A stretch of DNA of 64,000 nucleotides from the NCBI GenBank assembly GCA_963814985.1, contig CAWFFV010000002.1, forward strand, positions 124,001 through 188,000. The letters are read 5' to 3'. Shown here piece after piece: positions 1-10,015 of the stretch. Position numbers and translations under genes: made by a program. Source of the DNA: CAWFFV01 sp963814985. Lineage in GTDB: Bacteria > Chloroflexota > Ktedonobacteria > Ktedonobacterales > Ktedonobacteraceae. The first letter of the stretch is position 1, and each line of letters begins with the position of its first letter. The notes under the pieces are model-generated. The model was not told the origin of the DNA and did not search any database. It saw only the letters and a list, made by a program, of their open reading frames with translations.

Positions 1-773
1 GGTACAGTCATCAGGCCATGATATTCAACACCATAGGCACATGCTTCGGTAGAGAAATTTGGATCGCTCAACGCATCCTGCACAAACAAAGAACGTCCCT
101 TGTCAGCAACCCAACCACTATAGCCTTCGCCAAGACGTAGAGTAAAGTGTAGACCACCAAGGGGACGAGGCCCATTGGTAGCACGTAAAGTCAGGACACG
201 CTGCAGTTCATCATAGAAAAAGATCGAGCACAGTTCGACATCCAATTCCCCAGCAATCACCTGCGCAGTAACCTCAAGGGTTTGATCGAGATCCATCGCA
301 GAGTTGCTCACCCCATTGACACGTTGCAAAGCAAGGAGACGATGTTCCAACTGCTGAGATACATTGGTACATTCAAACCTATATCGGTCGGTAATCCCCT
401 GATAACCCCGTGTGAGCGCAAGGACACATGCCGATTGCAGATGATAGAGGCGCTCAGTTGCCTGCATGAGTAGCTTAGGTTGGTCAGAAAGTATCTCCCT
501 TAGCTCGACAGCAAGCGCATCAATATAACACTGCAGATCTTTGAACCGTGCATCTAGCTTGCCACCTTGCTCTGCAAGCCAGCGGCCAGATTGCTCAAAA
601 CGAGCTAAGGAGGCATGATCGGTATGATTATTGCGCATAAGAGCGTTGAGGAGTAACCACGCATCACTACCCTCTTCCAGCTCAGAACTCTCCCCCAATA
701 CATGCTGTAAACAGACTCTTAATTGAGTAATATGCTGCGCCAACACCTGTTCTACATCATCTCCATCTGTCAC
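1..773 (-). CDS. GAF-domain sensor protein, N-terminal part
   Basis: The reading frame begins with GTG at 773 and stays open to the left window edge, so the C-terminus is missing. A GAGAAG ribosome site lies just upstream; the ATGs further upstream run straight into a stop. The first ~130 residues are helical and rich in Glu, Gln and Leu. From about residue 135 a GAF-type domain follows, with typical pieces such as the LDVELCSIFFYDE strand and the LRLGEGYSGWVADKG loop. GAF domains bind small ligands or chromophores and usually sit in front of a histidine kinase, cyclase or sigma-54-type output. The output domain here lies outside the window, so the final function is open. No partner gene is visible on this side. 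Confidence 0.75.
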   Translation of the reverse strand, partial: MTDGDDVEQVLAQHITQLRVCLQHVLGESSELEEGSDAWLLLNALMRNNHTDHASLARFEQSGRWLAEQGGKLDARFKDLQCYIDALAVELREILSDQPKLLMQATERLYHLQSACVLALTRGYQGITDRYRFECTNVSQQLEHRLLALQRVNGVSNSAMDLDQTLEVTAQVIAGELDVELCSIFFYDELQRVLTLRATNGPRPLGGLHFTLRLGEGYSGWVADKGRSLFVQDALSDPNFSTEACAYGVEYHGLMTV

Positions 774-1096
774 GTTTTTCTTCTCAATTCATGCATTCCA
801 TACAATGCAATAATGGTACTATACTCACCATTCCCTACCCTATATTGTATTGTAATTGGGCCATCCAGTAGTGTCAAGTACATGACCTGACTCGGTGCAT
901 TGGCGACTCCCTTTTCGTTCTTCACTCACAAAAAACTCTGCATTTCCTGATGAAAAACGAAACAAGTCATAGATAGTGAGAGACGAATGTCCTATAGAGG
1001 AAGGTCATTCTTACAAGAAAGGTTTCGTGACTCGTTATAAAGTGTGATATATCCCCGTTGATAAGGGTAGACGTTTGATAAGGGAGTTTTCTTGAA
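774..1096. other. Intergenic region between divergent genes
   Basis: This 323-bp AT-rich gap separates the leftward GAF gene from the rightward zinc-ribbon gene and must hold both promoters. TATAGT on the minus strand and TGATAT on the plus strand could be -10 elements, but neither has a convincing -35 partner. I see no RNA gene, repeat or coding frame in it. Confidence 0.4.
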
Positions 1097-2200
1097 ATGA
1101 GATGCTCACATTGTGGGTTTCCGCTTGCTCCGAAGCGCACCAGTTGTCCAAAGTGTGGGACGACTACGACCGGAGAGTCCGAAGGACGATCTTCTAGCCA
1201 AAATCAAGCACCAATTTCGCCACAGGCCAGTTTTGGTCCCGCTGGTACACAGAATAGCTCAGAACAACAGGTATGGGGAGCTTACGCGCCTGCTATGCCC
1301 CTCAATGGACCGGGCATGCAAAGGCCATCCTTCGGCCAACAGATACCCTTCGCGGCATCTCAGCCAACCTACGGACCCAAAGATATGCCAGCGGGGAGTC
1401 CTCCTCCCTTATACACTCCCCCGATGCAGACGCCATCAGCACCAGAGTCAGGTATGGGCCAACAATGTTCCTCTGAATACACCTCTCCCAATTCCTAATA
1501 TGACCTGGCCACCACAATCTCACCTGAATACACCACAGCCCAGACAAGAAGTATTAGAGTCAGGAACCTTTATACAGCCACAGCGCAAATCGCTCAAGCA
1601 GAAACGACCCATGCAACCAGGTTTTACAATTGCTGGCCTTTGTGTGATTACCGGAGGCCTGATCCTGGCTTTCGTGTACCTTATGACCATCGGGCTATCT
1701 GGCTCTCCTATGAGCAACATATCATCTCAGTCACCAAAGGGTTCCACAACATCCACTCGTGTAATGACAAAGAGTACAACAATTACCGGGACGACACAGA
1801 CCCCTACGCTGAGTGTTACCCTGGTCTGACCTCAACACCACCCACGACAACCTTTCCGGGACAACAGTATATTGATCAAGCACAAATGGCAAGCTCCATC
1901 GATACAACCACGGCGCTACCCACAACGTTGACAACAACCTTCAAGGTAAACCAGCGGATAAATGTTACATTCAAACTCCATCCCAGTAATCAAGGTGGAG
2001 AAGTATGCTTAAACTGGTTTCTGAATGACCAGCAGTTCACTCAGTATCAATTTTCGGTTCAGGCTACTCCCCTACCAGCCTACTCGTATGCCTTTGCGGG
2101 AAGTCCTGGTCCTGCATATGTAGAGATCTCCTGGGCAAGTTCCCCCTCATGTGCAGATAAAATGCTAGCCCAACGGGTCAATTTTATGGTAACCCCTTAA
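1097..2200 (+). pseudogene. Zinc-ribbon, Pro-rich single-pass membrane protein (frame disrupted)
   Basis: The protein starts with a zinc ribbon (CSHCG and CPKCG, the first Cys at residue 3). A long Pro/Gln/Ser/Gly-rich linker, one membrane segment (around FTIAGLCVITGGLILAF) and a Thr/Ser-rich stalk follow. An extracytoplasmic domain with QMASSID and VCLNWFLNDQQ motifs ends it. These parts lie in three consecutive frames: frame 2 to about 1460, frame 3 to about 1820, then frame 2 to the stop, so two compensating indels are needed. The downstream gene at 2556 has the same architecture and a related C-terminal domain (QMASSID, VNWYLNGQ), which shows how the pieces belong together. Function is unknown; zinc-ribbon/TM proteins of this sort are common in Chloroflexota. 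Confidence 0.7.
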
Positions 2201-2265
2201 CAAACGTTCGTATTTTTCGAACTTCATATGTCAGGTCTGCTTGCCACCTGTGGTGGCGAGCTCTT

Positions 2266-2350
2266 GTATTGTGTGGTTTTTGTTGTCCGGTTCCGTGGGA
2301 GGTTGCGGCGCAACCTCCCACGGAACCGGACAACAAAAACCACACAATAC
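2266..2350. repeat. Long perfect palindrome, dispersed hairpin family (copy 1)
   Basis: Arms 2266-2307 and 2309-2350 are 42 bp each, perfectly complementary, around a single G. The centre reads GTTGCG-G-CGCAAC. A short hairpin of the GCCACC-TGT-GGTGGC type lies just before it (2243-2257), and a CCTGCGAAGCGCC motif follows. Both accessory motifs recur near other copies in this window. It lies between two tandem genes and could act as a terminator or mRNA-stabilising structure, but there is no T-run. Confidence 0.85.
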
Positions 2351-2555
2351 GGCCTGCGAAGCGCCTGAGGCAATCTGGAACAGGGGGCTGAGTAGTTACA
2401 CTACTCCCTACACAGTAGTAGAGAAACATGGTATAGTAGGGTAAGCAAGTAAGTCGCCTTAGCAGTAGTAAATTCTTATGTTATTGATCAATCGCTATTC
2501 ATTAATCGACAGATGCACGGTTGGCGTGTATATGTTGCCAGGAGGTTTTTCATCT

Positions 2556-3494
2556 ATGAATTGTAATTCTTGCAGTACGCTTCTTCCACCTGGAGTTGCA
2601 TTTTGTCCTTCATGCGGGACACCAGTCCCTTATAACTCAACCGGTCAGGGACAGGGCGCTTCTCTTTATGACCCAACCATTGCCTCTGCATCTTATAATG
2701 CTCCACAATCGCCTTCAACTGGATATGGGACACCATCAAATCCTTATGGCTATTCACAACCACAAGACCCCTATCATAGTACATCCTCAAACCCATACGA
2801 TATGGGTGCCCCTTCTCCCCAGTCTAATCTCTATGAAGCACCTCAAAATCCTCCTGCAGGCTTGCCTCCCTATGGCTACAATCCCCCTTCGGGCTATCCT
2901 CCTCAAGGATACCCACAAGGCGGTGCTCTTCCCGGCACATATGGTACACCATCCAGGCCTCGCGGCAGAAGCAAAATAGGCATGATCATCGGGATTACCG
3001 TCCTTGTTCTCGTACTCGGTTGTGCGGGTCTTACAATCCTGGGACTGCGAGGAAGTGGTAGGTCAACATCAACTACCCCCGTACTAAGCGATGTACCACA
3101 GAGTTCCGCTATAGATCCTGCCGCAAAAGCAACCATTTTTAATATCCAAATGGCCAGCTCAATTGATAAAGATTACTACCCAACCAACCTCGCAAACACA
3201 TTCAAGCCTCAACAAGATGTCTATATGACGTTTCACGTAGATTCTCAGGGTCAAGACGGTTATATTAAGGTAAACTGGTATCTGAACGGCCAGAAGCAAT
3301 CATCGAGTATCCTTACTCACAGTGCCGAGAACGATCATGGCTACTTTGACAATACGTACGACCAGTCAGGTGATGGAGCTGTTGCTGCATACTGGTGCCT
3401 GGAGTCCTCTTGTTCCGACGCAAAGCTTGCACAAGTTGTAACATTCACAGTGACAGGGACAAGTCTGGTACCTACAAACTCAGGTAGTATGTAG
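2556..3494 (+). CDS. Zinc-ribbon, Pro/Tyr-rich single-pass membrane protein
   Basis: Start ATG 2556 is preceded by a strong AGGAGG site and gives 312 residues. The N-terminus carries a zinc ribbon (CNSCS and CPSCG). Residues ~25-140 are a disordered Pro/Tyr/Gly/Gln-rich region with GYPPQGYPQGG-type repeats. One membrane helix follows at ~145-170 (KIGMIIGITVLVLVLG). The outside domain contains QMASSID and VNWYLNGQ and one Cys pair (CLESSC). It is a tandem paralogue of the disrupted gene just upstream and is intact. The layout, with a cytosolic Zn ribbon, a flexible arm, a membrane anchor and a beta-rich outer domain, suggests an envelope-associated scaffold or sensor, but no function can be assigned from sequence. 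Confidence 0.85.
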   Translation: MNCNSCSTLLPPGVAFCPSCGTPVPYNSTGQGQGASLYDPTIASASYNAPQSPSTGYGTPSNPYGYSQPQDPYHSTSSNPYDMGAPSPQSNLYEAPQNPPAGLPPYGYNPPSGYPPQGYPQGGALPGTYGTPSRPRGRSKIGMIIGITVLVLVLGCAGLTILGLRGSGRSTSTTPVLSDVPQSSAIDPAAKATIFNIQMASSIDKDYYPTNLANTFKPQQDVYMTFHVDSQGQDGYIKVNWYLNGQKQSSSILTHSAENDHGYFDNTYDQSGDGAVAAYWCLESSCSDAKLAQVVTFTVTGTSLVPTNSGSM

Positions 3495-3540
3495 CTCTTC
3501 AGGCTTCCCAACATCCACAGTATCTCACCTCTTCGGTGAT

Positions 3541-3803
3541 GCATGGGTCATCCCGAATTTTTTGAAACAAAGGTTCGCGATCTCTCAAGCGGCTTGAGAA
3601 GCGGGATTGTCAAGGGCGGCCAGCCCTTGACGGGGTGTGGGGTGTCGCCAAAAACGCTTCTTTTTTTCCTCACGCCGCCTGCGGCGGCGCACAAAAGAGG
3701 TAAAAAGAGTTTTTGGGGACACCCCACACCCGGCAGGGATGCTGCGCTCCCTGCACCCTCGCTTTTGCGAACTTTTGTTTCAAAAACTCGGGATGACTCA
3801 TGC
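3541..3803. mobile_element. MITE-like compound palindrome, 263 bp
   Basis: Terminal inverted repeats at 3541-3578 and 3767-3803 match over ~37 bp with three mismatches and one gap; both ends begin GCATG(G/A)GTCATCCCGA. Nested inside is a perfect 14-bp inverted repeat (3633-3646 with 3718-3731) and a GC-rich core palindrome near 3672-3690. Three small one-sided hairpins lie at CTCAAG-CGG-CTTGAG, TCAAGGGC..GCCCTTGA and GCAGGGA..TCCCTGC. There is no coding capacity. It sits between convergent genes. No clear target-site duplication is visible, so mobility is inferred from the terminal repeats only. A degenerate relative of its end sequence occurs around 25862-25910. Confidence 0.7.
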
Positions 3804-3816
3804 ACTAGAAAACTTC

Positions 3817-6346
3817 CTACGCCTCGATCAATAATCGTCTGAGGACTTTTCCAACAATATTTTTAGGAAGTTCTGAGCGGAACTCGATTTGTTTTGGTAC
3901 CTCATAAGCATCGAGGCGCTCACGGCACAGTGCAAAGAGTTCGTCAGTAGTTGCCTGCTCACCACGTTTCAGAACGACGACCGCTTTGAGATAGGGTGAG
4001 GTACTACTTCCAGTACCAACAACCGCAGCCTCTAAAACTTTCGGATGCTCATAAAGCACCTCTTCAACATCACGAGGGTAAACATTATAGGAGCCAGAGA
4101 GAATAAGGTCTTTTTTGCGGTTAATAATGGTAAAGAAACCATCCTCATCCATACATGCCAGATCGCCGGTGTGTAACCAGCCGTCACGAAGCACCTGAGC
4201 CGTTTCCTCAGGCATATTCCAATACCCCTGCATGACTTGCGGCCCCTGGATAAGTAGTTCACCCACTTTACCGATAGGCAACGGTTCTCCAGTTTGCATA
4301 TCGACAATGCGTGCATGTGTACTGGGTAGTGGCAGGCCAATACTCCCCACACGACGCTCACCTTTCAGCGGGTTAGAATGTGTGATAGGAGAGGCCTCAG
4401 TGAGTCCATAGCCTTCCACAAGATAGCCTTTGGTGAGTTTCTCAAAAGCTTCCTGCGCTTCAACTGGAAGAGGGGCAGAACCACTTACACAGAAACGGAT
4501 GGAAGAGACACCATAACTTCTGACCCGTGGATAGTTGGCAATGGCAAGATAGAGGGTTGGAATACCTGGTAATATACTGGGACGATGCCGTTTAATGGCA
4601 TGCATCACCTGATCAATACGATCGGTTGGGAGTAGAATGAGAGAGCTAGCCAGACTCACCGCAATGTTCATCGCACAGGTAAGACCATAAGCGTGTGACA
4701 ATGGTAGCACACAGAGCACCGCTTCACGACCACGTTGAGCATCCGCCATCCAATGGCGCACCTGCACAACATTAGCCATCAGATTGCCATGTGAGAGCAT
4801 CACCCCTTTGGGCACATCCGTTGTTCCAGCAGTATATTGGATGAGGGCCAGATGCTCTGAAGTGATCCTACCTTCAAGGGGAATGGTCGGTTGACGACGT
4901 AGAAGATGCTGAAATGTATAGGATGAGCGAGTAGAACGGGTACTCACTGAGGTTTCCTTCTCCTGTTCACGGTGTGGCACGGTGCCTTCAATCAGGCTAG
5001 CTAGCATGAGACGTTGGCGTAAAGGCAAATACTCTCGTACATCAGTGTAGATCACATGTTGAATGTTGGTATCATGGCATACTTGCTCAACGATTGAGCG
5101 ATACGACGCTAGAGTAAGCAGAACAGTAGCCCCTGCATCATGCAATTGGGTTTAAATCTCGCTTTCAGCAGAGAGAGGGCTTCCCAGTACAACAACAGCA
5201 CCAGCTTTCAAGGTTCCGTAGAAGGCAATAACGCACTGTGGCACATTCGGCAAGACGATAGCCACACGATCTCCTCTCTTGACACCCAGTGAACGGAGAG
5301 CATGGGCAAAACGATTACTGAGTAAATCAAGTTCACGATATCCAATTTTTTGTCCGAAGAAAATGAGTGCAGGATGATAAGGAGAAGCCAGAGCAGCATT
5401 GCTCAGCATATCAGGTAAGAGTTGTTGAGGTAAAGGAATTTGCTCAGGAACGTTATCATCATAGTGTTGCAGCCAGGGCATATCAACAAGCCGATGAGCG
5501 CCGTTAAGAGCACCTGGATGTGACCATATAGTTCCTGGTGGGTGGCCGGAGGAGGCAACACTCTGAACACCAGCGGATTCCATAAAGCGACGAATTGCAC
5601 GATTCACGGCATCTGGTCGTTCAAGTTGGACAAGGTGTGCAGAGACGGAGATTACTACACGCTGTGCATTGGGAATACTGCGCGGCACATCTTCGTAGTG
5701 TTCACGCAAGAATACACTGTCGCGATGACCAAGCACAACCAATGTAGGGACTCGTAGAATTCGGCAAACGTTCACTTCCAGACCAGATCGCCATAACATG
5801 CTCCAGCATAGCCTTCAGAGTATGTTGCGGAGCATGAAGAGCGACTCCGTAAGCCCTGGCCGCCCAGTGAAAGATAGGATCAGGAATATTCATCAGGGTA
5901 TGAATGAAGGGACGCAGGACAAAACGTGAGGGCACACCAATCAGGGTCAGATTCGTCAGATCATCAGGATGGAGCAGGACATATTCGGTGGCAATAGCCC
6001 CTCCAAAAGAGTGAGCGATTATTGAGAAGGGACGCTGCACCTGCAAAAAATCTAGTACTGTCTCCAGATCATCAACAAGGTCTGCCATCGTATAGGATAA
6101 GCCAACAGGATCGTCACTGAGGCCATGCCCTCGCAATTCTGGGGCAATGACACGGAAGCGTTGTCCAAAGAAACGCAATTGGTAGAGCCATTGTAACGCA
6201 TTACCACCATAACCATGAATAAGGACAAGCGTATGAGTTGCACCTTCGGGTGCAATGTCGATAACACTTATACGATGCGGAACCTGTCCTTTGCGGCTGG
6301 TAGGTGTATAGATAGTGCGGCGATAGAGTTCAACGTCCAGTGCCAT
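3817..6346 (-). pseudogene. Alpha/beta-hydrolase fused to acyl-CoA ligase (frame disrupted)
   Basis: Start ATG 6346 has an AGGAGG site. The first ~270 residues are an alpha/beta hydrolase with the HGYGG oxyanion motif, the AHSFGG nucleophile elbow and a late His (SAHLVQLERP). An AMP-forming ligase follows with YTAGTTDVPKG, YGLTEASP, GDLACMDEDGF, NRKKDLIL and a C-terminal PKNIVGKVLRR lysine motif. The ligase part resembles long-chain fatty-acid CoA ligases. Two lesions interrupt it: a frameshift near 5787 inside the hydrolase, and an in-frame TAA at 5152-5154 where a Glu codon is expected (ESEI-stop-TQLHDAGA). The fusion would couple release of an acid to its activation as a thioester. The A3 motif has Asp in place of the usual second Gly (TTD for TTG). 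Confidence 0.8.
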
Positions 6347-6702
6347 AAAAGCCTCCTGATACAACGATGTATGCCAGGTCGTTCATGCCCTACATGTTCA
6401 GAGGGATCGCCTGCAAGGTGATAAGATCAAGTTCGTCCTGGATATCAAAAAAAGTGGATAAGGGAGGATAAATTCCGCCCAACAAAATATCTTGCATATA
6501 GTATTTCTGACTCCTGACTGGGGAATAATGGTGCAGTATTATCGAGGCTATTATAGCATACGACGGAGCCACCTTCGCATCTCTAGATCTGACATGAAGA
6601 AGGAGCTGCTTACGAGAGAGTATATTATACATAAAGGATCAGGCGAAGGAGATTGCATAGTGTGCAATCTCCTTCGCTTGATCCTATTTGGGAACCTTAC
6701 AA
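6347..6702. other. Intergenic region with terminator hairpin
   Basis: This 356-bp gap between two leftward genes holds the hairpin at 6636-6684 and otherwise no supported gene. Short open frames on both strands lack ribosome sites and family features. Confidence 0.4.
6636..6684 (-). terminator. 22-bp stem hairpin downstream of the His-rich protein gene
   Basis: Arms 6636-6657 and 6663-6684 pair over 22 bp with a single mismatch around a 5-nt loop. On the minus strand the stem is followed by TTTAT. It lies 18 bp past the stop of the leftward gene at 6703, so it probably ends that transcript. Confidence 0.65.
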
Positions 6703-7011
6703 CTAATGATGGCCTCCACCGTGGTGATGACCTCCGCCAAAGCTACCCCCACCGTGGTGATGACTTTCACCAGAGTTACTTCTGCTGTGGTGACGACTTT
6801 CGCCGAAGCTTCCTCCGCGACTTTCACCGAAACCACCTTCGCGGTGGTGATGGTGATGATGTTCTCTCTCATAGCCAATAGGCTCGCCAAACCAGCTACG
6901 TCTATATCTCCAGGGGGCATTATAAAATCTTGCTCTTCTACGGCGGCGAAAAAACGACGCAATAACGAAAAATGCAATTAACAAGAAGGCGATCAATACT
7001 ACCAGAAACAT
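6703..7011 (-). CDS. Small His/Gly-rich membrane-anchored protein
   Basis: ATG 7011 follows a very good AGGAGGAGAT site and gives 102 residues. Residues 1-20 form one hydrophobic helix (FLVVLIAFLLIAFFVIASFF), followed by an Arg cluster, which predicts the tail to be cytosolic. The C-terminal half is made of His runs (six in a row, then repeated HHHGGG blocks) and Gly/Ser/Glu repeats. Such His-rich tails bind Ni, Zn or Cu, so metal storage or buffering is possible. The amino-acid bias also creates long open frames on the other strand, which I disregard. It stands alone, with its own terminator downstream. Confidence 0.75.
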   Translation of the reverse strand: MFLVVLIAFLLIAFFVIASFFRRRRRARFYNAPWRYRRSWFGEPIGYEREHHHHHHREGGFGESRGGSFGESRHHSRSNSGESHHHGGGSFGGGHHHGGGHH

Positions 7012-7181
7012 ATCTCCTCCTAATTCCCAAGATCATATGCAATATTTGTATTACAGCAATTCTACTCGATAAATCAATTACGGTCACAGGTAGCGAAAGT
7101 TGTAACCTCTTCGGTTTCCATATCTCAGAGGCCACAAGCAAATAGTAAGGTTATGCTTTTCAAACAGGCTGCTACCGTTTA

Positions 7182-8058
7182 TCATACTTTGACCAGGTGC
7201 AAGACGTTCGTCAAAAGTTCTGCTATACCATGATATGTAATGATGATTAAGGCAAGCGGCACCAGTGCCATATGCACATAGCGCCATGTGCGGAAGATTG
7301 TATGCGCCAGAGTCTGCTTTTCGAGTGATGCAGCAAGCCGGGCATGATCTTGTAAGGCTCCGTATGCACGCTGGAAATCAGCCTGTTCGCGTGGGTCGAT
7401 AGCCGGAACATCCTGGGGAAGCCCCCCCACGCTCTCCATGGCTTGAGCACAGGTAATGTTTAAAGGGGTCTGATTTACCTGCACTGAAACGTTCAATGAT
7501 ATATTGCAGTTCGACAAGCCGTACTTTCAGAGCTTTTGTGATGCCAACACCATTAGTGCTGGCATCTTGCGCAATGATATGCGCTTGCCACATATCCAGC
7601 AGACGACCTGCTATGCCACTTATAACAATAAAAAAGAGAGCATAGAGAGCAGGCATCCCCCAGTAGTGGTCGGTGACACAGTGAAGGTCGGTGCAGTAAC
7701 CATGCAGCACAAAGCGGTAGTCTGCATGCAACAGGGCAAGGAGCAAAGAGGCAATACCCACCCATATGTGCATCCAGACCCAATCTTGTGCCTTCCACGG
7801 CAAGTTCCTCATGAAACGTGTGCGCAGTGAATAGGCTGCCACGCCCAGGATCATGATGTAGGATATCACACCAGCACGGAATATTTTATCAAACCAGGGT
7901 CCGGTGAAGATCGGTGCTTTGAAGAACACTGCATAGAGAAAATAAAGGGTCACACAAGAGATCACAGCAAATAGCAACCATTTGTTAGCTGATTTCGAGG
8001 TGGGTGTATGCCAGATGCGCCGTAATGTGTTCGGTGAGGTTTTACTACTCATAGCCAT
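7182..8058 (-). pseudogene. Bis-heme cytochrome b-like membrane subunit (frame disrupted)
   Basis: ATG 8058 follows AGGAG that overlaps the stop of the upstream gene, so it is the last gene of the redox operon. About five membrane helices are visible. Two of them carry His pairs spaced H-X13-H (WMHIWVGIASLLLALLH and VHMALVPLALIIITYH), the classic pattern for two b-type hemes across a four-helix bundle. A soluble stretch with ELQYIIERFSAG and DFQRAYGALQDHARL separates the two heme helices. The frame shifts near 7452 in a CCCC-TTT-AAA run; a one-base correction joins KSDP to LNITCAQAMES. It would pass electrons between the quinone pool and the iron-sulfur protein encoded next to it. The redox partner is unknown. 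Confidence 0.7.
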
Positions 8059-8070
8059 ATTACTCTGCTC

Positions 8071-10015
8071 CTAGTGGGCTTGTTGCTGGAGAATTTCCTC
8101 AGTTGAGCCAAAAAATTGAGCGGGTTGTGCGCGGAAAGCCGCTCCCGTGGGACATGCCTGTACACAGGCCTGATTGTCATATCCCGCACAGAGATCACAT
8201 TTGATCGCCACCTTCTTGCGCATCTCGCCAAAGGCACTCAGAGGCCGTTGGACATCAAGTGGGCCGAGCGCGGGAATACTATTTGCCATTGGCAGTACTT
8301 GCTTTCCGCGCTCTTTACCAGCACCTTTTGTGAAAAATCTGGCAAAACGTTGCCATGTAGAACGATCCTCTACTTCCTCTGTGAGCGAGACGATGGAAAT
8401 GTTGTCGTAGGGACAGCGTTCAGCACAGATGCCACAGCCGATACAACTTTCGGTAATATAGACTTCACCACTGGGCATGCGCGCAATCCCAGCACGACTA
8501 CAGAGCAGACACACCGGGTCCTGACATTGACGGCAGGCTGTAGCAATACTGATATTGCCAACAACCATGCCTTTACGATTCATACGTGAGTGCTCATGGC
8601 GGCGCTCACATGCTTCCTCACATTTATCACAGTGTACACACTTATCGAGGTCAATCACTAGCACTTCGGTTCCCTCAACCACTCCCCCGCCCACCAGTGC
8701 CCGTAGTCCTGCACGTGCCTCGCTATCTATAGATGGCGGGGCAAAACCCGAACGTAAGAAATCCCTCGAACCAATGAACGTCTGGGCAACCTCTGCTGTC
8801 GCCCGGTATTCTTGTATACGCATCATCAAACGCTGGTTAACTTCACGATAGCGTCCAAGGATGGTAAGCATCTCCTGGCGCGGAATCTCAGCAACCCGAA
8901 CACGGTTAATGGCCGTCACTGTTACTGCACGACCATCGCCAAGCATATCAAGCCCGCCTACGAAGTAGTCTCCACTCTGGCGATAGGCAATAATTCGCTC
9001 ATTCGTTTTGTCTGGTCCGGACTTGTTGTCGTTCGACGAGCAACCTTCACAAAACCCTCTAAAATGATATGTAAGAACTCTCGTGGTGGTTGTCCCTGCT
9101 CACTTTCAGTAAAGAGGAGTGCGTCACGATCATAGTATTTGAACTGGATCTTGTTCGCCATCCAATGTATATCAGGGTCAGAGATCCCCTGGAAGAGGGC
9201 CATCCGCTTCATCACAGACTCTATCGAACGGACATTGTTTAACTGCTCAAAGAAACTCCGTACAGACGGTACAATTTCCATCAAGCGTTGCATGACCTGA
9301 TCTGGCACATCAAGCACAACAGAGACCGCATGGGTACGAGCTGTCGCATTGCGTCGTTGCCCGGTCAGCATTCCCCGCTCCCCCATAAACTCTCCGCGCC
9401 GCAAAATAGCTATCGGGAGGTCCACTCCGGCTGGCCCATTGGACGAAATGGTGAAACGTCCATCCAGGATTAAGTACATGTTGCGACCATATTCTCCCTC
9501 GTGCAAAATCGCTTCTCCAGGCTGTACCAGGAGGATTTTAGAAGCGGCAGCCATGTGCAACAGGTAGTTATCTGGCACCAGTTGCGATCACGCAACATCG
9601 GTTGCTCACGTAAACGACTCAACAGCAGTGGCACATCCCAACCCTGTGGGAGATAGTCCAGGATGTGACTCATGTCCACATTCCCATCCCAGGATATACC
9701 AAGGCGCTGTTTAAGCGAGAGCATGAGCAGATCACGATGGTTGTTCACAGGACAAACGGGCACACATGAGCCACACATGACACATTCATTGGTAAAACGC
9801 GCCACGTGAGGGGCAATTTCATCGGAGACAGTCGCCAGGTTAAGATCCGCCAGATTGACCATTGATGACAAAGGCACCGGGCAAGCCCTCATACAGCGAT
9901 CACAACCAATACACATGTCAATCTCAAAACGTACCTCGTCTTCTGTCAGTGGGACAAGATCAGCACGATGTTGCACTCCCACTACAAGAGGATTATTTTC
10001 GGGGTTAGACTGCAT
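8071..10015 (-). pseudogene. Ferredoxin / cyclic-nucleotide-binding fusion protein (frame disrupted)
   Basis: ATG 10015 with an AGGAGG site starts a ~648-residue protein read in three frames. Residues 1-120 hold two [4Fe-4S] motifs (CIGCDRCMRACP, CVMCGSCVPVCP). Two cyclic-nucleotide-binding-type domains follow (GEAILHEGEYGRNMYLILDG with GQRRNATART; then LFTESEQGQPPREFLHIILEG). The last ~200 residues resemble NrfC/DmsB-type electron-transfer subunits with four Cys clusters (CVHCDKCEEAC, CRQCQDPVCLLC, CIGCGICAERCP, CDLCAGYDNQACVQACP). The breaks are near 9585, where one C restores RDRQLVPDN, and in the four-base run at 9006-9009, where one base restores DQTKTNERII. It overlaps the end of the upstream gene by 11 bp. 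It is probably a cytosolic iron-sulfur wire whose flow is gated by a nucleotide ligand. Confidence 0.75.

Noticed and set aside
6492..6881. Long plus-strand frame opposite the His-rich gene
   Set aside because: It arises from the GGT/CAC repeat bias of the real minus-strand gene.
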